25,836 nt of DNA, from the NCBI GenBank assembly GCA_008931825.1, contig QXVZ01034538.1, positions 1 through 25,836 on the forward strand, written 5' to 3'. Position 1 is the first letter of the stretch. Every line of letters begins with the position of its first letter. This stretch comes from Phallusia fumigata (lineage: Eukaryota; Chordata; Ascidiacea; Phlebobranchia; Ascidiidae). Shown here piece by piece: positions 11,423-23,935 of the stretch. The translations under genes were made by a program, and so were the position numbers. The notes under the pieces were generated by a model. It was not told the origin of the DNA. It made no database searches and saw only the letters and a program-made list of their open reading frames with translations.

Positions 11423-12115
11423 TATGATTAAAAATCAGCAGCATGTTAAAAGTTACTGTGTTACACTGCACCAGTTTCTTTTACTTGAGTTAACTACTTT
11501 TTTATTTGTGGAAACTCAACCCAATTCAAGGTAAAAATGTGACTGTGGTTTACACATTTTTACCAAATACCTGGCATAACCATGTGGTACTGCAAATACA
11601 AACACAAAAATAGTGTCACTTGTAATTCGATAGCAGAACAACATATTCTGTTAAGTAGCCTTGTCATATTACATTTGGAATTATTTTAGGCATAAATGAT
11701 CCATGCAATAGTATCATGGGACTATTGTGATATAATTGCACTATTAAAAGAAAAAAATACATTTACACTTGTTAGCTTGCAACATAAATTGTGAATCATC
11801 TTGTCGTTATGTGAAATAGCTTTGTGCATTATTTCAGTTGTTATCTTCACTCCAGCACGTATGATTGACAACCAAAGTTTCTTTAATTTTTTTTTCATTC
11901 TTGACTAGTTTTAACCCACTTACCAATTTAGTTGAATAAAATATACATACACATTAATTTTAGTGAAATTATGAATTGTGCATTAAAACACACAACTGTA
12001 TTTTACACAATCAAAAAATCCTTGTTATACTTGCCAGAGTGTTGATAATAAAAGGTTGACTTGATGATTACTAGGAAGAAAACCAAGGTGTGTTGTGTTT
12101 AGTTGGTAACAAATT

Positions 12116-15100
12116 ATGCTCAATCCGTCCAGCCGAAATGTGGCTTCGGGCAAAAATCCTCAAGTCCGCTCAGCCGTTCTGGACGATTCATCGCTTGGTC
12201 GTACACAATCGTCCCACCAACTTTACACCACCACCGGCGGATGTACGGAAAGTGTGCGACCTACAATTTACGATGGGTCGGTGTCTATTAACGTAGCCGG
12301 CGATTTGGCATACCCGGCACATCAGATGTCCAGTACCTTAACACCTACCGCAATGGAGCGAACATTCATCAACAAAACTCCAGCAAGGTCAAAACTCGGA
12401 TTTTGTGACTCACGAATTTGTGATCAAGGTCGCCTACAAACTTTAAGAAACGCTGGATTTTGTAGAAAAGTCGATCGGAACTGTGTTTTAAGCTCATTGA
12501 TGAAGCTTTATAGACGCCAACGGCAGATCGTCATTCCATTTATCTGGGGCATTCTTGTTGGCATCACTATGACTGCCGTGTTATTTCAACAACACATCCT
12601 CTTTCGTGGCGCTATTCCTTGGCCTGCTGACGGCGCAAAGTCGCTAGTCATAAAAGATCATTTGAACGCTTCCATACGAATCGAGGCCCGTATAGAAACA
12701 AGGGGCCCAGAGACTATTTCACTGCGCGCCGTCCAACAGCATCTGAAAGATACAAACACTGACCATAAGCAAAGTCTATCGTCCGCAGAGGTTTGTTTTA
12801 CTTTAAAACCCGTACTGATTTGCTACACACTCGATTCACTGCCAGGAATGTGGTGTTTGATACAACTTTTTTGATAACATGGCAAATCTATGGCATGCAA
12901 TGGCAAAAATGTGCCACTAAATACCTCCTACTGTTTTGGCCCTGCTAGTAATTGCTGAGGGGGTTATAATACCCCCTGAATTTTTGTTCAAGTCTGCTAA
13001 AAAAAGTTTTTACGAAAGTCATTACATTGTAGAAAGCTAAGATTTTGATTTAGACTTTGTTTGGTTTTGGTATGGTCGTATCAGGGGTTTGTGCTTATGC
13101 GTTTGCTTTTGGTAAAGACATCACCATGTTTTTGCAGGCCGAAAATGAGGTGCGATTAAAAACGCGGATTTTCGTCGGTGTAATAACGGCGGAAAAATTT
13201 CTTGGCAGTCGATCTGTTGCAGTGAACAACACATGGGGTACTCAGGTATGTGTCCGCATTAATTATTAACATCGTTGGTACCTTTTTTTTGTTATCGCTC
13301 TTATCACACACACGCGACAGCAAGGCTAATTATTGAACAAGTACAAACCCTGCCGATTATGCAGCTTGCTAAGTTTTTGGAATGGCAAGAGTATCACGTT
13401 ACCCTCTTACTCGTGTTGCTTACCCGGCAAACTGCCACCAATCCGTTTGATTTAAATCACCACAGACAGCATAAAACAAAGCAAAGACCGTTGGGTAAAA
13501 CAGCTATAACACAATGCCTCGATTCCATGCCTCCAACTGACGTTACACCTACTCAGGCTAAATTTTGAGTGGGATTTTGGTAAGGCAATATCCTGTTCTA
13601 ATTACACTGTTACCACTCTGCTTGTTAATTAACATCTCTCAATTTCTGTAATGCCAGGTGGACAAAGTCGAGTTTTTCGCCGCCAAGGGAACGCAGGATA
13701 AATACCACGTCCCGGTTGTGAACTTGGAAGGCATCAGTGACAACGAATATCCGCCCCAGCGAAAAATGTTCACCATGTTAAAGGTCAGAATTCACTAGAC
13801 CGAAAATGTCCTTTTTTGGCGTCTCTTGGCGGAATGTCTCCCCAAACGTGTTTTGGGTAAAAACTGGGTAAAGGTTCATTCCATTCATAATCAAACCTGC
13901 TGACAACGTAATAAAATTTCGAAAATCCGCCTCGATTTTTTTTTAACTTTTGAAACAAGTTCGAAAATATGCGTCAGCATTTTTACTTTTGTAACACAAT
14001 GTGGCAAAGTGTCAATACCCATCAAAGTAAATGAGTATGTCAAAGTTCAATTAAAGTTTTTTTTTTTTTTCAGCACATGTGCAAACATCACGTTGAAAAT
14101 TACGAGTGGTTCATTCGAGCTGATGATGACGTTTACATCAGAGTCGAACGTCTGCGGCAATTTCTCACACAGATTGATGGAGAACGCATGGTGAGTAAAT
14201 CTCTGTGTGTTTTAGCCTAATGTACTGCATGAAAAAACACTGAACACTGATTTTTGTGTGTTCCAACTGTGTTGAACGAATAGTTTTTGTCCACTTGTGA
14301 GTTTTGCATTTTTGACATCCTGTGCTGTTTTTGAAACAACATTAATTTTCGAATTCGTCAAACTTGCTAAAATCCTTGCATGCCTGAAATACAATATAGA
14401 AAATAAATATTGGTAGTGCAAGGACTGCGGCACTCAAAACCACACCAAAGTGCAGAAAGGGCCTGACTATCCAAGGGACCCGGTCAGAAATCTCGATTGT
14501 ACAGCAACCTAGTTAAACAAAATCTTGTACTAGAGTTTTGCAAAATTTTATTGGGATGTTGCACACTCCACTCGAATATTATGGTTTTGGTCAGAAATCC
14601 CTTTTCTAACCAAACGATGCTTTTTTTGATGTGCTTATAATACAAAAAATGGAAGGATGGGTATGTGCTTTTGGTGCCAAGAACCCTATGTGTATCCTGT
14701 CTGTAAAATTCCTAAGCCTTTGTTGGTTTTGTATGTCTGTGGCTTTTGATAAAATGGTATGGGTCTGTATGATGGTGTTTGGAATTGTTTTTTATATGAG
14801 TGAAAGGCCCGAGACCTTCGCTTGTCGCACTCTATTGATGATTTGATAATCCCTGGTACTGTAGTGTTGTTTTAACCTTTGGTTGGTGTACTCAATGCCA
14901 AGCAAGTTTGCTATAGCCACTGTTCTATTGGTAATTTATTGCAGTCAGCAATAGAATTAGTGCAAATCTACCTGCGTATCAGCTAAAACTTACCGGAACA
15001 GGAAAGTGCATATGAGCGCTTGGTAAATAAAATTGTTTTTTGTCCACACTTAATTGAGGTGCGACGCCCTTCGAATACACCTTGGGGTGATCTGTGGACT

Positions 15101-18100
15101 TTGTGCACACATGGTAGAGTGTCCATCTAGCTGCGAGGTTTGGAGTTGTTAACGGTTATTCAATCACGTTTTGTGTGACAGCCCCGGCGTTATCTTGCGA
15201 GCGGGCGAGCGCTAGCAACGACACTCGAGAGCGGAGTTTCACATCGCTCTGTACATATTAAACTTCTGACGTGGCGAAGCGCACGCAGTACTTGTTTACG
15301 TATCGGCTTTCCCGTCGGCCAGCACTTCTAAATGGCATCCTAGTGTTCGTTCGCTGTCCATCGCGCTCGCCTCACCTTTGTTCGTGTGAGGACAACTGCT
15401 TGGCCGTTGCGCTTCGTGCCCAGGTATGCGCGGTAAGTAGCCACCCGATCACCAGGTTGTTTGCTGTAAGGTAGTGGTTTAACAGACTTTATACCAGTTC
15501 GTCTTCAACACTGGACTAAAAGCAGCGTGTTCGTAACATTCACAAAGATGAAATGTTAAGATATTCCCACGCAATTAACGGTTTACATCTTTAAGAGCAC
15601 AAAATAAACTGTTCTGAAAACCATATATTTCTTTTTTTTGTATTTGTAACTTAATTTAAAATGACATGCCTATGCTTTTAACGTTGAAATGGTTTAAAAA
15701 TAAGGTTGCTAGCAGAAATTGCGTTTGTTAAACTCGTTTAGTAAACGCCAGCAGGCATTTTCCCATTCCGACAGTTGAATCGATTTTCTTCACAAATTTC
15801 GTTGTGTTTTGCTTTTACCCTTACGCAGTCTTGTAACGTTGAAACGATTGGTTGCGAAATATTAAGGTCGACGTTTGAAACCGAAAGTGTGGAGAAACAG
15901 TTTCCGTCCCTTGATTTGACAGCTTGGAACAATTTCTCAACGCCCTCCGCCTTTTGCTCGTTGAGCACGTGAACGACATAATAAGCTAACAGCATTGTAC
16001 TCGGGGATCGCTGGCAACGCCTTATCCCCCGCGGCACCAAATCCACATAATACAGCGATTTTATGGCAATCTATCGGATAAATTTGCCTTTATACACTGT
16101 GTAAATCCCCTGCCCCTGGCATGAATATGGATTTCTCGTAATGGCTAATTTTGTTTAATGGTAAAGGATAAAAGCGCAGTGCACATAAATCTCAGTAATC
16201 TCAATGCTTAAGATTACTTACAGCCCTATTGCCATAATTTATGTCATTTTAAACCAGCTGTTTATATGGTCAGTGGAATCCGGTCCGACCTGCTTGAAAA
16301 CATACATATCGATTTGTGTTGGTGCGAAGAGTGCCGATTATAGCAAGTTGTCTTCACCTGCTATTATCCTCTCGAAAACTTGGAGGGCACTTCAGCACGC
16401 AGTAATATGGTTGTGGCGGCATCACTTTTCTTTCCCTTTGAATGTCAGTTTTTAGGTTATCATCGTTCAGTGTCACATTTATCTTCTATTTTTAACAGTC
16501 TGATTTGGCGCGTATTATTAACAGTCCCTTTGCATTTCCCTGACGTCAGATCTTACAGCATAACATAAAGACACAACAGATCAAGCCACGTGTCTGTAAG
16601 TTTTTAAGCGTTCTGTGAGGTTACCCAAGCGGTACGAGTATTTACATCGCTTTCCCTTTATTACCACCATGAACTTGACGTGTGCCAGGTGGAAGCGTAT
16701 TGTGCGTAAAGCATCTGGAATTCACTTCACTCGCATCATCCATTGTATTCAAACAGCGCACGTTCTCGCCCTCGCCCACGTAATGTATTGATCGGCCACC
16801 ACTGTATGGGAACGACCAGCAACCACAGGGCGTATGCGACGCCTGCTGAAATTGTCAGGTTTAGTTGCTATAGTTGTGTTTGCTTTCACACAATTGCCCT
16901 TGAAACAAGTGCTTACTCTTCCTTTGTTCAATATCCTCCTTTGTCAAGGGCGTACAACGATTTGTGTTTGTTCAAAATGCGACCAAACCACCATGACGTT
17001 TTGTGTCCTGGTTTGATTTGTTGATGCTGGGACCTGTCCCTTTGAGTCCATTGTTCCCGAAGCCAAGTATTAAAATGGCGACGGATATTTTTTCGTGCAA
17101 ATACCATGTATATTTTCTCCCATAAATGTACAATATTTCCTCCTTTATTAGTTTTACCAGCAGGAAAGAACAGCGCTTTACGGCCTGTGAAATTGTTTGA
17201 TAACACGAAAAGCACGAATTTCACAACACCCAAGTGACGAGACTGGCTTTCCCTCGACTGGCGACACGTCACTGGTTGAGATAACAGAACTCGTCAAATG
17301 TCGTCAGTCGTAAATCCCCGTGTACCAATTTGGTTTCTGGTTTGGTTATCGTCATGAACCTAAAGACACATTGAGAAATGCGACCGATTTCAATATGCCC
17401 TTATTTCAAACCGCTGCCAAAGTTGACTTCCATTGTTTTGCAATGCCATGCATATTAATAATCTCGTGCCTATTGTTAATCGTTTATATATGCTGTCTAT
17501 TGTACGGGTAATAACTCAATTAACCCCTGACATTGCTCTGCTCGTATCCATAAAGACATTTTTGTTTCAGATTTACATGGGTCAGCCAGGGCATGGCGTG
17601 CCGGAAGTGCGCGAAAAGTTGGGACTAAACGGTCACAATTTCTGCATGGGGGGACCTGGTGTTCTTTTCAACCGAAAAGCACTTAAAGGTAAGTGTCTTT
17701 AGAAGTTTGCCAAAATTTAGTATCAGTAGTAGATAGGGTAAAAATTACAGAACCCAATACCTAATACAAGTAGACACTTTGTCGACTCTGTGATTTCTAA
17801 ATTTTTGGAATCCGAACCGCTCCTGCGTGCTCCCCATAGCTGTTAAATATTTGCCGTTTGACACGTGGCTCCAGCTATTACGAAATTGGACCGTAGCGCG
17901 CGTTGAAAAACTTCAAAAACAAACGGGTGTGTGCGAACTATAATCCCGATGAAGGGGATTTTGTGTAACCGAGGCCTGTTTGCCGAACGCTTTAGTGAAG
18001 AGAATCGGGCCACGTTCTGTTTGGCGACGGATGGTGAGATAAGTGACCAGTTGCCAACAAAATTCAACGTGACCCATTTCAACAATTTTATTTTTACGAC

Positions 18101-21100
18101 TGTTTGACAAGAAGAAACATGAGCCGGCAAGGTAGCTGACCGCAGCTGTTGACTGTAGATCACGGTTTATCGCATTTAACCACTTGGCCGAATAGCCTTC
18201 TAACTGTGGGTATTTACATCTGTTTGTTTTGTAGTTTAATTGCGGCCTTCGATATGGATGTGGCACTAACCATGCCTAAAGGTTTCGCGATTAAATAGAC
18301 AAAATCCGTTTTATGGTTGTAAAAAATGTGCTTGCCAGCATAAATATTTTTGGTCCAATGCAATTGTTGACCTAGTTTGCAAGTGGCATTACCCCGGAAG
18401 GAATGTACCATCATATTACCCTAAAAAGTGCCACAAAGAAAATTCCACTTGGTGCTACTAAAAACAAAAAAATGAAACGTCAGTTGGAATGCCTACTACG
18501 ACCACTGCCAGAATAATGAAATCACGCGAACACTGACGTCAGCTCTTTATTTAACACATGTTGTTTTTAGTTACTGGGGTAGCAATGTTGCTTAGCCTGT
18601 CTAAAGTTTCACTCCATTCTGCAAAACAATTCGCGCAGTTTTAATTAAGTTTCTCGCTTGCCGAACAGTTTTATGAGCACTCAAGTTGAATAGGCCCCTA
18701 CATACTTGCCATACCGGATTGCTTGCCTACTTAAATTTCACTGTGTACAAAGAGGATGCACTACCAACCCACCAAATAAGCCCGTAGTTCTAAATCAAAT
18801 TAAATGTGTTTACTCGGAGGAAACAACCTTCTACAAAGTAAAAAGCTTCCGCTATAACGCCGATTTATATCGGCACAGCAAACCCCATAAACTACGTTTG
18901 TCAAAAATATTCATTGCCTTTTCCTATAGTATGTGACTTGGTATGTAATACGAACACACTTTTAGTTTTGTAGCGTGATTGGCGTTTTGATGATTTGGTG
19001 GTAAATATAAAATGCAAAACTTAAGACAAATAGTACAAAATCATCTCTAGAATCTTGTACACAAGAGTGACTAAAAACGTTCTATAAACTTACCTGCTTG
19101 GAAAGTTGTGTAAAATACACGAAAAGACTTAAAATCAGAATAGAAATATGTGTATGGCCTGGCCATGTTAGGCAAACAACTTCCCCTCCGCCCACCAATC
19201 CTGCGAGATGCAGCAAACAGTCTGTAGGTTTGTTTCTGCTATGCGTCAGTTCCGTCCGTCCGCCCGCCTTTAAACAGATTCGTATCAACATTTGTAATAT
19301 TTCCCGTGTCTCTGACAGCCCTGTGTCCCCACATCGACCACTGCATGGAGGAAGTTGTATCAGGAGAGGAAGACGTGGAACTTGGAAGATGTGTCACCAA
19401 CCACCTACACATCGAATGCACCCACGCGTGGGAGGTCTGTTATTTTGCAACTGTTTCCTTGTTTTTGGTCGACTTCTAACTGTATACAGGGTATAGTGTG
19501 TTAACCTAACAAAACATGGTGTGTATGGATCTTCTAAACTTTGGTATTGGGAAAAAGCTGTTTTTAAGTTTAGCTCTTGTATGAACTCTGTTGGTTAGAT
19601 TTCCATATGTTATTTGTCTTTTTCCTAATAATGTGACGTGTATGTACAATAAGCATTATCTCATTTCTTTAAAAAGCATTTCAGATACAAGGCCACCGCA
19701 CGGTTTAAAATTAGTACCTCTTCTAGTTACCAAGTGCGTCACGGTGTTTACGATTCCTAATTCGACAAATGTTTTCTCAATCAACCAGTCACATGCACCG
19801 CATTTTATTTGTAGATTAAAGGAGTAAATTAAGCGGTGTTTCGCCCTTTGTTTGTGTAGTGAGTCATTCACTTCACGCGCAGTACAAGTCATCATATTTG
19901 CATGCGGTCGAGCCGTTGTGCGTATAACGGTTACGTGTTTTGTGAGAAACTGCAATTTGCAGACATCGTGCAGTTATTATTTGCTTTATATTCTCGCCTG
20001 TATGCAAATGACCGTTTACAAACAGAAACATTAAACACCCTGTTCAATATGCAAGTTTCGACTTGCCAACACGATGTACAGCGGGTACACGAAATAAGAC
20101 ACCTGTGTAATTGATTGAATTGGTTGTTTTGTGGGTTTGCTTTGAAAATGATAGATGTAAGTAGATCGTGCCCCTTAAAGCGTTGAATAGCTGCTGAACC
20201 ATTTAATGCGGGGAAAATTCCTAAACATTAAGCATCGTTCTTATCCATATGTTGTCTGCAAAATCCGCACAAGAGCTCGGTTAAAAAATGTAGCGATTTC
20301 ATCTGTAATTTGAGCTCGCGGTTTTAACGGATGTCTGATAGGCATTAGTTCAACGCTTTGCATTATTTACAACTCAAAATCACGAGTTGGACAAACTGAG
20401 TTCTGTTTTTTAAATGCATCCATGGTTGAAGTGGATAGGTGTCACTGCACCTTTTCTTCTTGAGTCAGATGCCGCGGTCCCGTGTTTTTGACAAGCATCA
20501 AACGTTACGCGCATTCGATTTCCGTGTTTCAAGCGGAACATGGTTCATTTTAACCATCTTTCCTGGAATCTGGTATAACTGTTGTGTAAATTTACAATAC
20601 GTTTGCGCCAATTTTGAATAACGGAAACACGACTGCTCGTGTGGTCGCTCCGTGAACTCAATAGGTGAATACACTGTTTGTGTTTTTGTAGCGATGGTTT
20701 AATATCACCGTTGTCTCGCTTTCTGGCAGTAGCAACCAAGCGTGTTTCAGTTTCTCTGTAAAGCAAGTCATAAAAGGCAGGAATGTAATTAATATACGAC
20801 CACAACATAGCCCAAGCCGAGCAGTTTCACTTGCCAAACAATACCACTCAAGTAATTTTGAATCTTTTCAAAAGTCAACAAATTTTCGAGTCCTTCATGT
20901 GTTGTAAAAATCAAATGAACTGATTTAAAATTTCAGTTTTAATCAGTGGTAAAAGTTCCTTCGACGCGGAAAGCACAGTCACTAACTCCTAAACTCACAT
21001 TCCTGGAAGAGAGTTAACAAATGTTGGCCGAAATGTTCCGCTTGTTTCTATTGATTCTTAATTTAGGCATATAACGCCCAATACCTACGGTTTTTTACTC

Positions 21101-21316
21101 CTAGGCCATTTTAAAGACTGTCATATTTTTTAGACTCTTAAGCTTTTTTACCACTCATACCAAGAGGAATACACGGAGGAAAAACCGTTTCTAGGCAACC
21201 TGGCCGAGAATGATCACGTGAGCCGGGCACTAACGCTCCATCACATCAAGGTGCCGTACATTATGTACCGCGTCCATCGCCACTATACGAGTCTGCTACT
21301 CAATTCGACAATACAG
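12116..21316 (+). CDS. CHSY1: Chondroitin sulfate synthase (CHSY1/3 type), N-terminal exons (3' partial)
   Basis: A Golgi type II membrane glycosyltransferase that polymerises the GlcA-GalNAc backbone of chondroitin. Exons: 12116-12790, 13138-13245, 13658-13783, 14074-14190, 17571-17688, 19319-19434, 21134-21316; phases agree, giving 481 residues before running off the window. A single membrane anchor lies at about 138-158 behind the basic LYRRQRQ. The Fringe-like beta-3-glycosyltransferase part shows RIFVGVITAEK (235-245), EYPPQRK..TMLK (end of exon 3), the RADDDVYI metal-binding motif with DDD at 320-322, FCMGGPG at 366-372 and EDVELGRC at 399-406. These match CHSY1/3; the chondroitin polymerising factor lineage is less conserved at the DDD motif. 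ATG 12116 is the first after an in-frame TAA at 12107-12109. The tail ahead of the anchor (about 135 residues) is far longer than in vertebrate CHSY1, so ATG 12500 (residue 129), just before the anchor, is an alternative start. The rest of the gene, including the GalNAc-transferase domain, is not present by 25836. Confidence 0.92.
15105..15178 (+). repeat. tRNA-like remnant (possible SINE head or tRNA pseudogene)
   Basis: An A-box-like TGGTAGAGTGT starts at 15112 and a disrupted B-box-like GGTTATTCAATC at 15154, 42 bases apart. Flanking seven-base arms GCACACA (15105-15111) and TGTGTGA (15172-15178) can pair at six of seven positions, and AACG/CGTT (15151-15154 / 15167-15170) can form a T-stem. 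The anticodon arm is poor, so this is not a functional tRNA. Confidence 0.35.
15955..15967. repeat. Second copy of hairpin core TGCTCGTTGAGCA
   Basis: A 5-bp stem with a GTT loop, identical in core to the hairpin at 9335-9349 but in different flanking sequence. Confidence 0.6.
17689..19318 (+). other. CHSY intron 5 (1.6 kb)
   Basis: Bounded by GTAAGT and CTCTGACAG. No supported gene; the minus-strand open frames at 17843-18266 show no recognisable domain. Confidence 0.75.
19435..21133 (+). other. CHSY intron 6 (1.7 kb)
   Basis: Bounded by GTCTGT and a T-rich acceptor TTTTTTAG. I see no gene or clear repeat in it. Confidence 0.75.
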
Positions 21317-22184
21317 GTTGGTGTCAAAGTATTTAGTTTGTTACGAATAATTTAGGGATATTACCTCTGGATTTGTTGACCATTAACCACAAGAGGGAAT
21401 GCTACATATCGCGGATATGAATCTAGTTGAGTAAACAATTAAGTTCACTTTTAGGGCAAATTAGGACAATTTGTTTGTGTGTGAAGTCCATAAAGATGGT
21501 TACCAAACTAGCATAAGACATGTTATGTCATAAAAAGGGCCCGTCCCCAGTCGCCACCTGGTTTCCACAAGTTAGAAATCTTAACGCGAATGTTTGTAAG
21601 TTTGTAAACATGTAGCGGCAGTGACGAGTGGCAGACCCGGTCGAACGAGTGCAACGCGGTTAGAAATTTGGTACAAAGTCTGCAAAACCGACCAAAAAGC
21701 AATTCTGCAACAGATTTTGCTCCAAACAAACCTGATAGCGTTACTGTGTCAGGAATTTCAAGTAAGAATGATGGAAAACAGGCTGGGCGATTTTAGTGGT
21801 TCAAGCGGAATAGACCGCACCAGCCGCTACTTGTCACAACTGTGTTTTGATTTGCCTTGTAAGCTTAACTTCCTCCTGTTGCATGGAAACGCGCTTTTGC
21901 AATCCTAGCCTCAACGGGTCATTCGAAATATAGGCCATCCTTAGAGGTTTTTGGTTTTGCACGAAACTATTGGGTTTTTACGCGACTTTCCGCCCTTGCA
22001 ATAGTGTCTAGTGGAAAAAAAGAAGAACAGATTCGCAAGATTTTCAACAACACTTCAGCGAGCCGTAATTTACATTCTGTGCACGAAACTATGTAAAGGA
22101 GCAGGGTTTGTTGGAAATCTTGTGTTTATTGAGTTTGAGACGTATGACGACACCCAAAACGACATTGGCAACACCCAAATCCAG

Positions 22185-22570
22185 TTTAGATTACTGGCTG
22201 GCAACCTCCTCAATGAGATCCAATTTAGCCCGTGCGTTAGGTTTATTACCGTTTTATTAAACCTGCTTATCGTGCCGTTCAGGTGAAGCCAACCCGAAAT
22301 TTAAAATAACCTTGCTTTGAAGCTGTTTGATGAGGTATTCCACCGTTGTCGTGATTGGCAATAAAGCCTTATAAATAAACATAGAAATCGTTTTGTTCGT
22401 TTTGTTTAAAAAATATCGGCAATAGTAAAAAAGTAGTGTATTTGGAAACAGATTGGCAACAGTTAAAAAATGATTTGAAAACTTTCAGCCGGTTTTCTTG
22501 CTGACTTGAGTAGACATCACGTTTCAAAAACTCAATATTGATTCACGTTTAAGTAATGTGTTTGCTAACC
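22185..22570. repeat. Direct duplication B, copy 1 (386 bp)
   Basis: Near-copy of 22573-22955 across an N at 22572. Differences seen include two C/G changes near the start, single-base changes in the middle and near the end, and a 3-base length difference (GTTTTG versus CAG after GAAATC). Divergence of roughly 2% is what two alleles would show. Confidence 0.95.
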
Positions 22571-22572
22571 TN

Positions 22573-22955
22573 TTTAGATTACTGGCTGGCAACGTCGTCA
22601 ATGAGATCCAATTTAGCCCGTGCGTTAGGTTTATTACCGTTTTATTAAACCTGCTTATCGTGCCGTTCAGGTGAAGCCAACCCGAAATTTAAAATAACCT
22701 TGCTTTGAAGCTGTTTGATGAGATATTCCACCGTTGTTGTGATTGGCAATAAAGCCTTATAAATAAACATAGAAATCCAGTTCGTTTTGTTTAAAAAATA
22801 TCGGCAATAGTAAAAAAGTAGTGTATTTGGAAACAGATTGGCAACAGTTAAAAAATGATTTGAAAACTTGCAGCCGGTTTTCTTGCTGACTTGAGTAGAC
22901 ATCACGTTTCAAAAACTCAATATTGATTCACGTTTAAGTAATGTGTTTGCTAACC
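22573..22955. repeat. Direct duplication B, copy 2 (383 bp)
   Basis: Second, slightly diverged copy of 22185-22570. It starts directly after the N, and similarity ends at TGCTAACC where unique sequence resumes. Confidence 0.95.
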
Positions 22956-23935
22956 GCTATTATGGAATTGAAAAAATTGACTTTTATGTGCTTTTTCTAT
23001 GCACAGCTTTACGAATAATTTTTTAGGACACATTTCTCTTTCGCTTCTGGTGTGCGTTCGCGATTCCTATGCTGCCTTTTTAAACAATAGGATCTATTTT
23101 TATACATGACCTAGATAGGTACAATGCCCGCCTGAAATCAATTTTGATTATTACATACAAGTCAATTTTCACCGAAGTTCAAAACAATCACGATTTGTTG
23201 ATTTAAAGTTAGAATGGTAACCTGTGTGGATCCTAATGAGCTCGTGAATTTATTAAGTTTTGATACAGAGTTTCCCTAACTGGGCTCTGGGGTTCGTCAG
23301 AAAACAGGACTTTTTTATGTAAATAAAGGTTTTGGTGGTTGCATGTATATAACTTGTTGGGTTGATACCTCTAGTAGATTTATAACCTCTGGTATAATAC
23401 TTTACGTAGTGCGTTAGACGTATACTTCTTACGCCCAAGGAAGTTAAGAAATTAGGTCAATCCGCTTCTTAAAGACAAGTAACCGCGGTTTTGCGGACGA
23501 AATTTAACCCAGTCGAGCCAAAGAGAATCGCCCAGCACTGCTGCGCTAAAAACCTTGCGGTTGCTATGTGCGTGTACGAACCGGTATCTCAGGGCTGGCA
23601 GGGTTACATTCAAGCCCAGCCAGTCTCCAGTTGCAGTCAATAATTTACTTTTGCGCCTTCGCGTATTTCCAAAACCTTACGAAACTCGGTCCCTTTGTGC
23701 GGTGCTGATGGAATTTGGATTGTGTGCACACACATTTCACGAAGCTTCGCCGTTTTTGTATTCAAGTCCTCTATAACATCATGACCACTGTCTTGGCACG
23801 CTCAATATAGAATAATGAGCTGCGCATGAATATGATCAAATATTGTTTTGTATCACGTTCTGTAGTACATTGCAGAAATAAAGTTTTTCTGTCCTCCATC
23901 AGCATTTATTCACATCTTAATTGCCAAATTTACCA

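Larger units (their letters stand above)
9430..12102. other. Intergenic region / 5' region of the CHSY gene
   Basis: About 2.7 kb of AT-rich DNA with no supported coding sequence on either strand. Noted within it: a GC-richer patch at about 10640-10760 with a good donor (possible non-coding first exon), a 27-base local tandem repeat at 11361-11422, and a final acceptor AG at 12101-12102 just before the CHSY start. Confidence 0.5.
14191..17570 (+). other. CHSY intron 4 (3.4 kb)
   Basis: Bounded by GTGAGT after the DDD-motif exon and TTTGTTTCAG before IYMGQPG. No supported gene inside. It contains a tRNA-like stretch (15105-15178), a GC-richer island (about 15180-15440) and a second copy of the TGCTCGTTGAGCA hairpin core (15955-15967). 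The open frames on either strand have no recognisable motifs. Confidence 0.75.

Noticed and set aside
16928..17272. Minus-strand 114-codon open frame in the CHSY intron
   Set aside because: Considered as a retroelement fragment, but no reverse transcriptase, integrase or transposase motif is present.
17843..18266. Overlapping minus-strand open frames of 106 and 117 codons
   Set aside because: Two frames open in the same place, no recognisable motif, and a position within a CHSY intron; no splice-supported model could be made.
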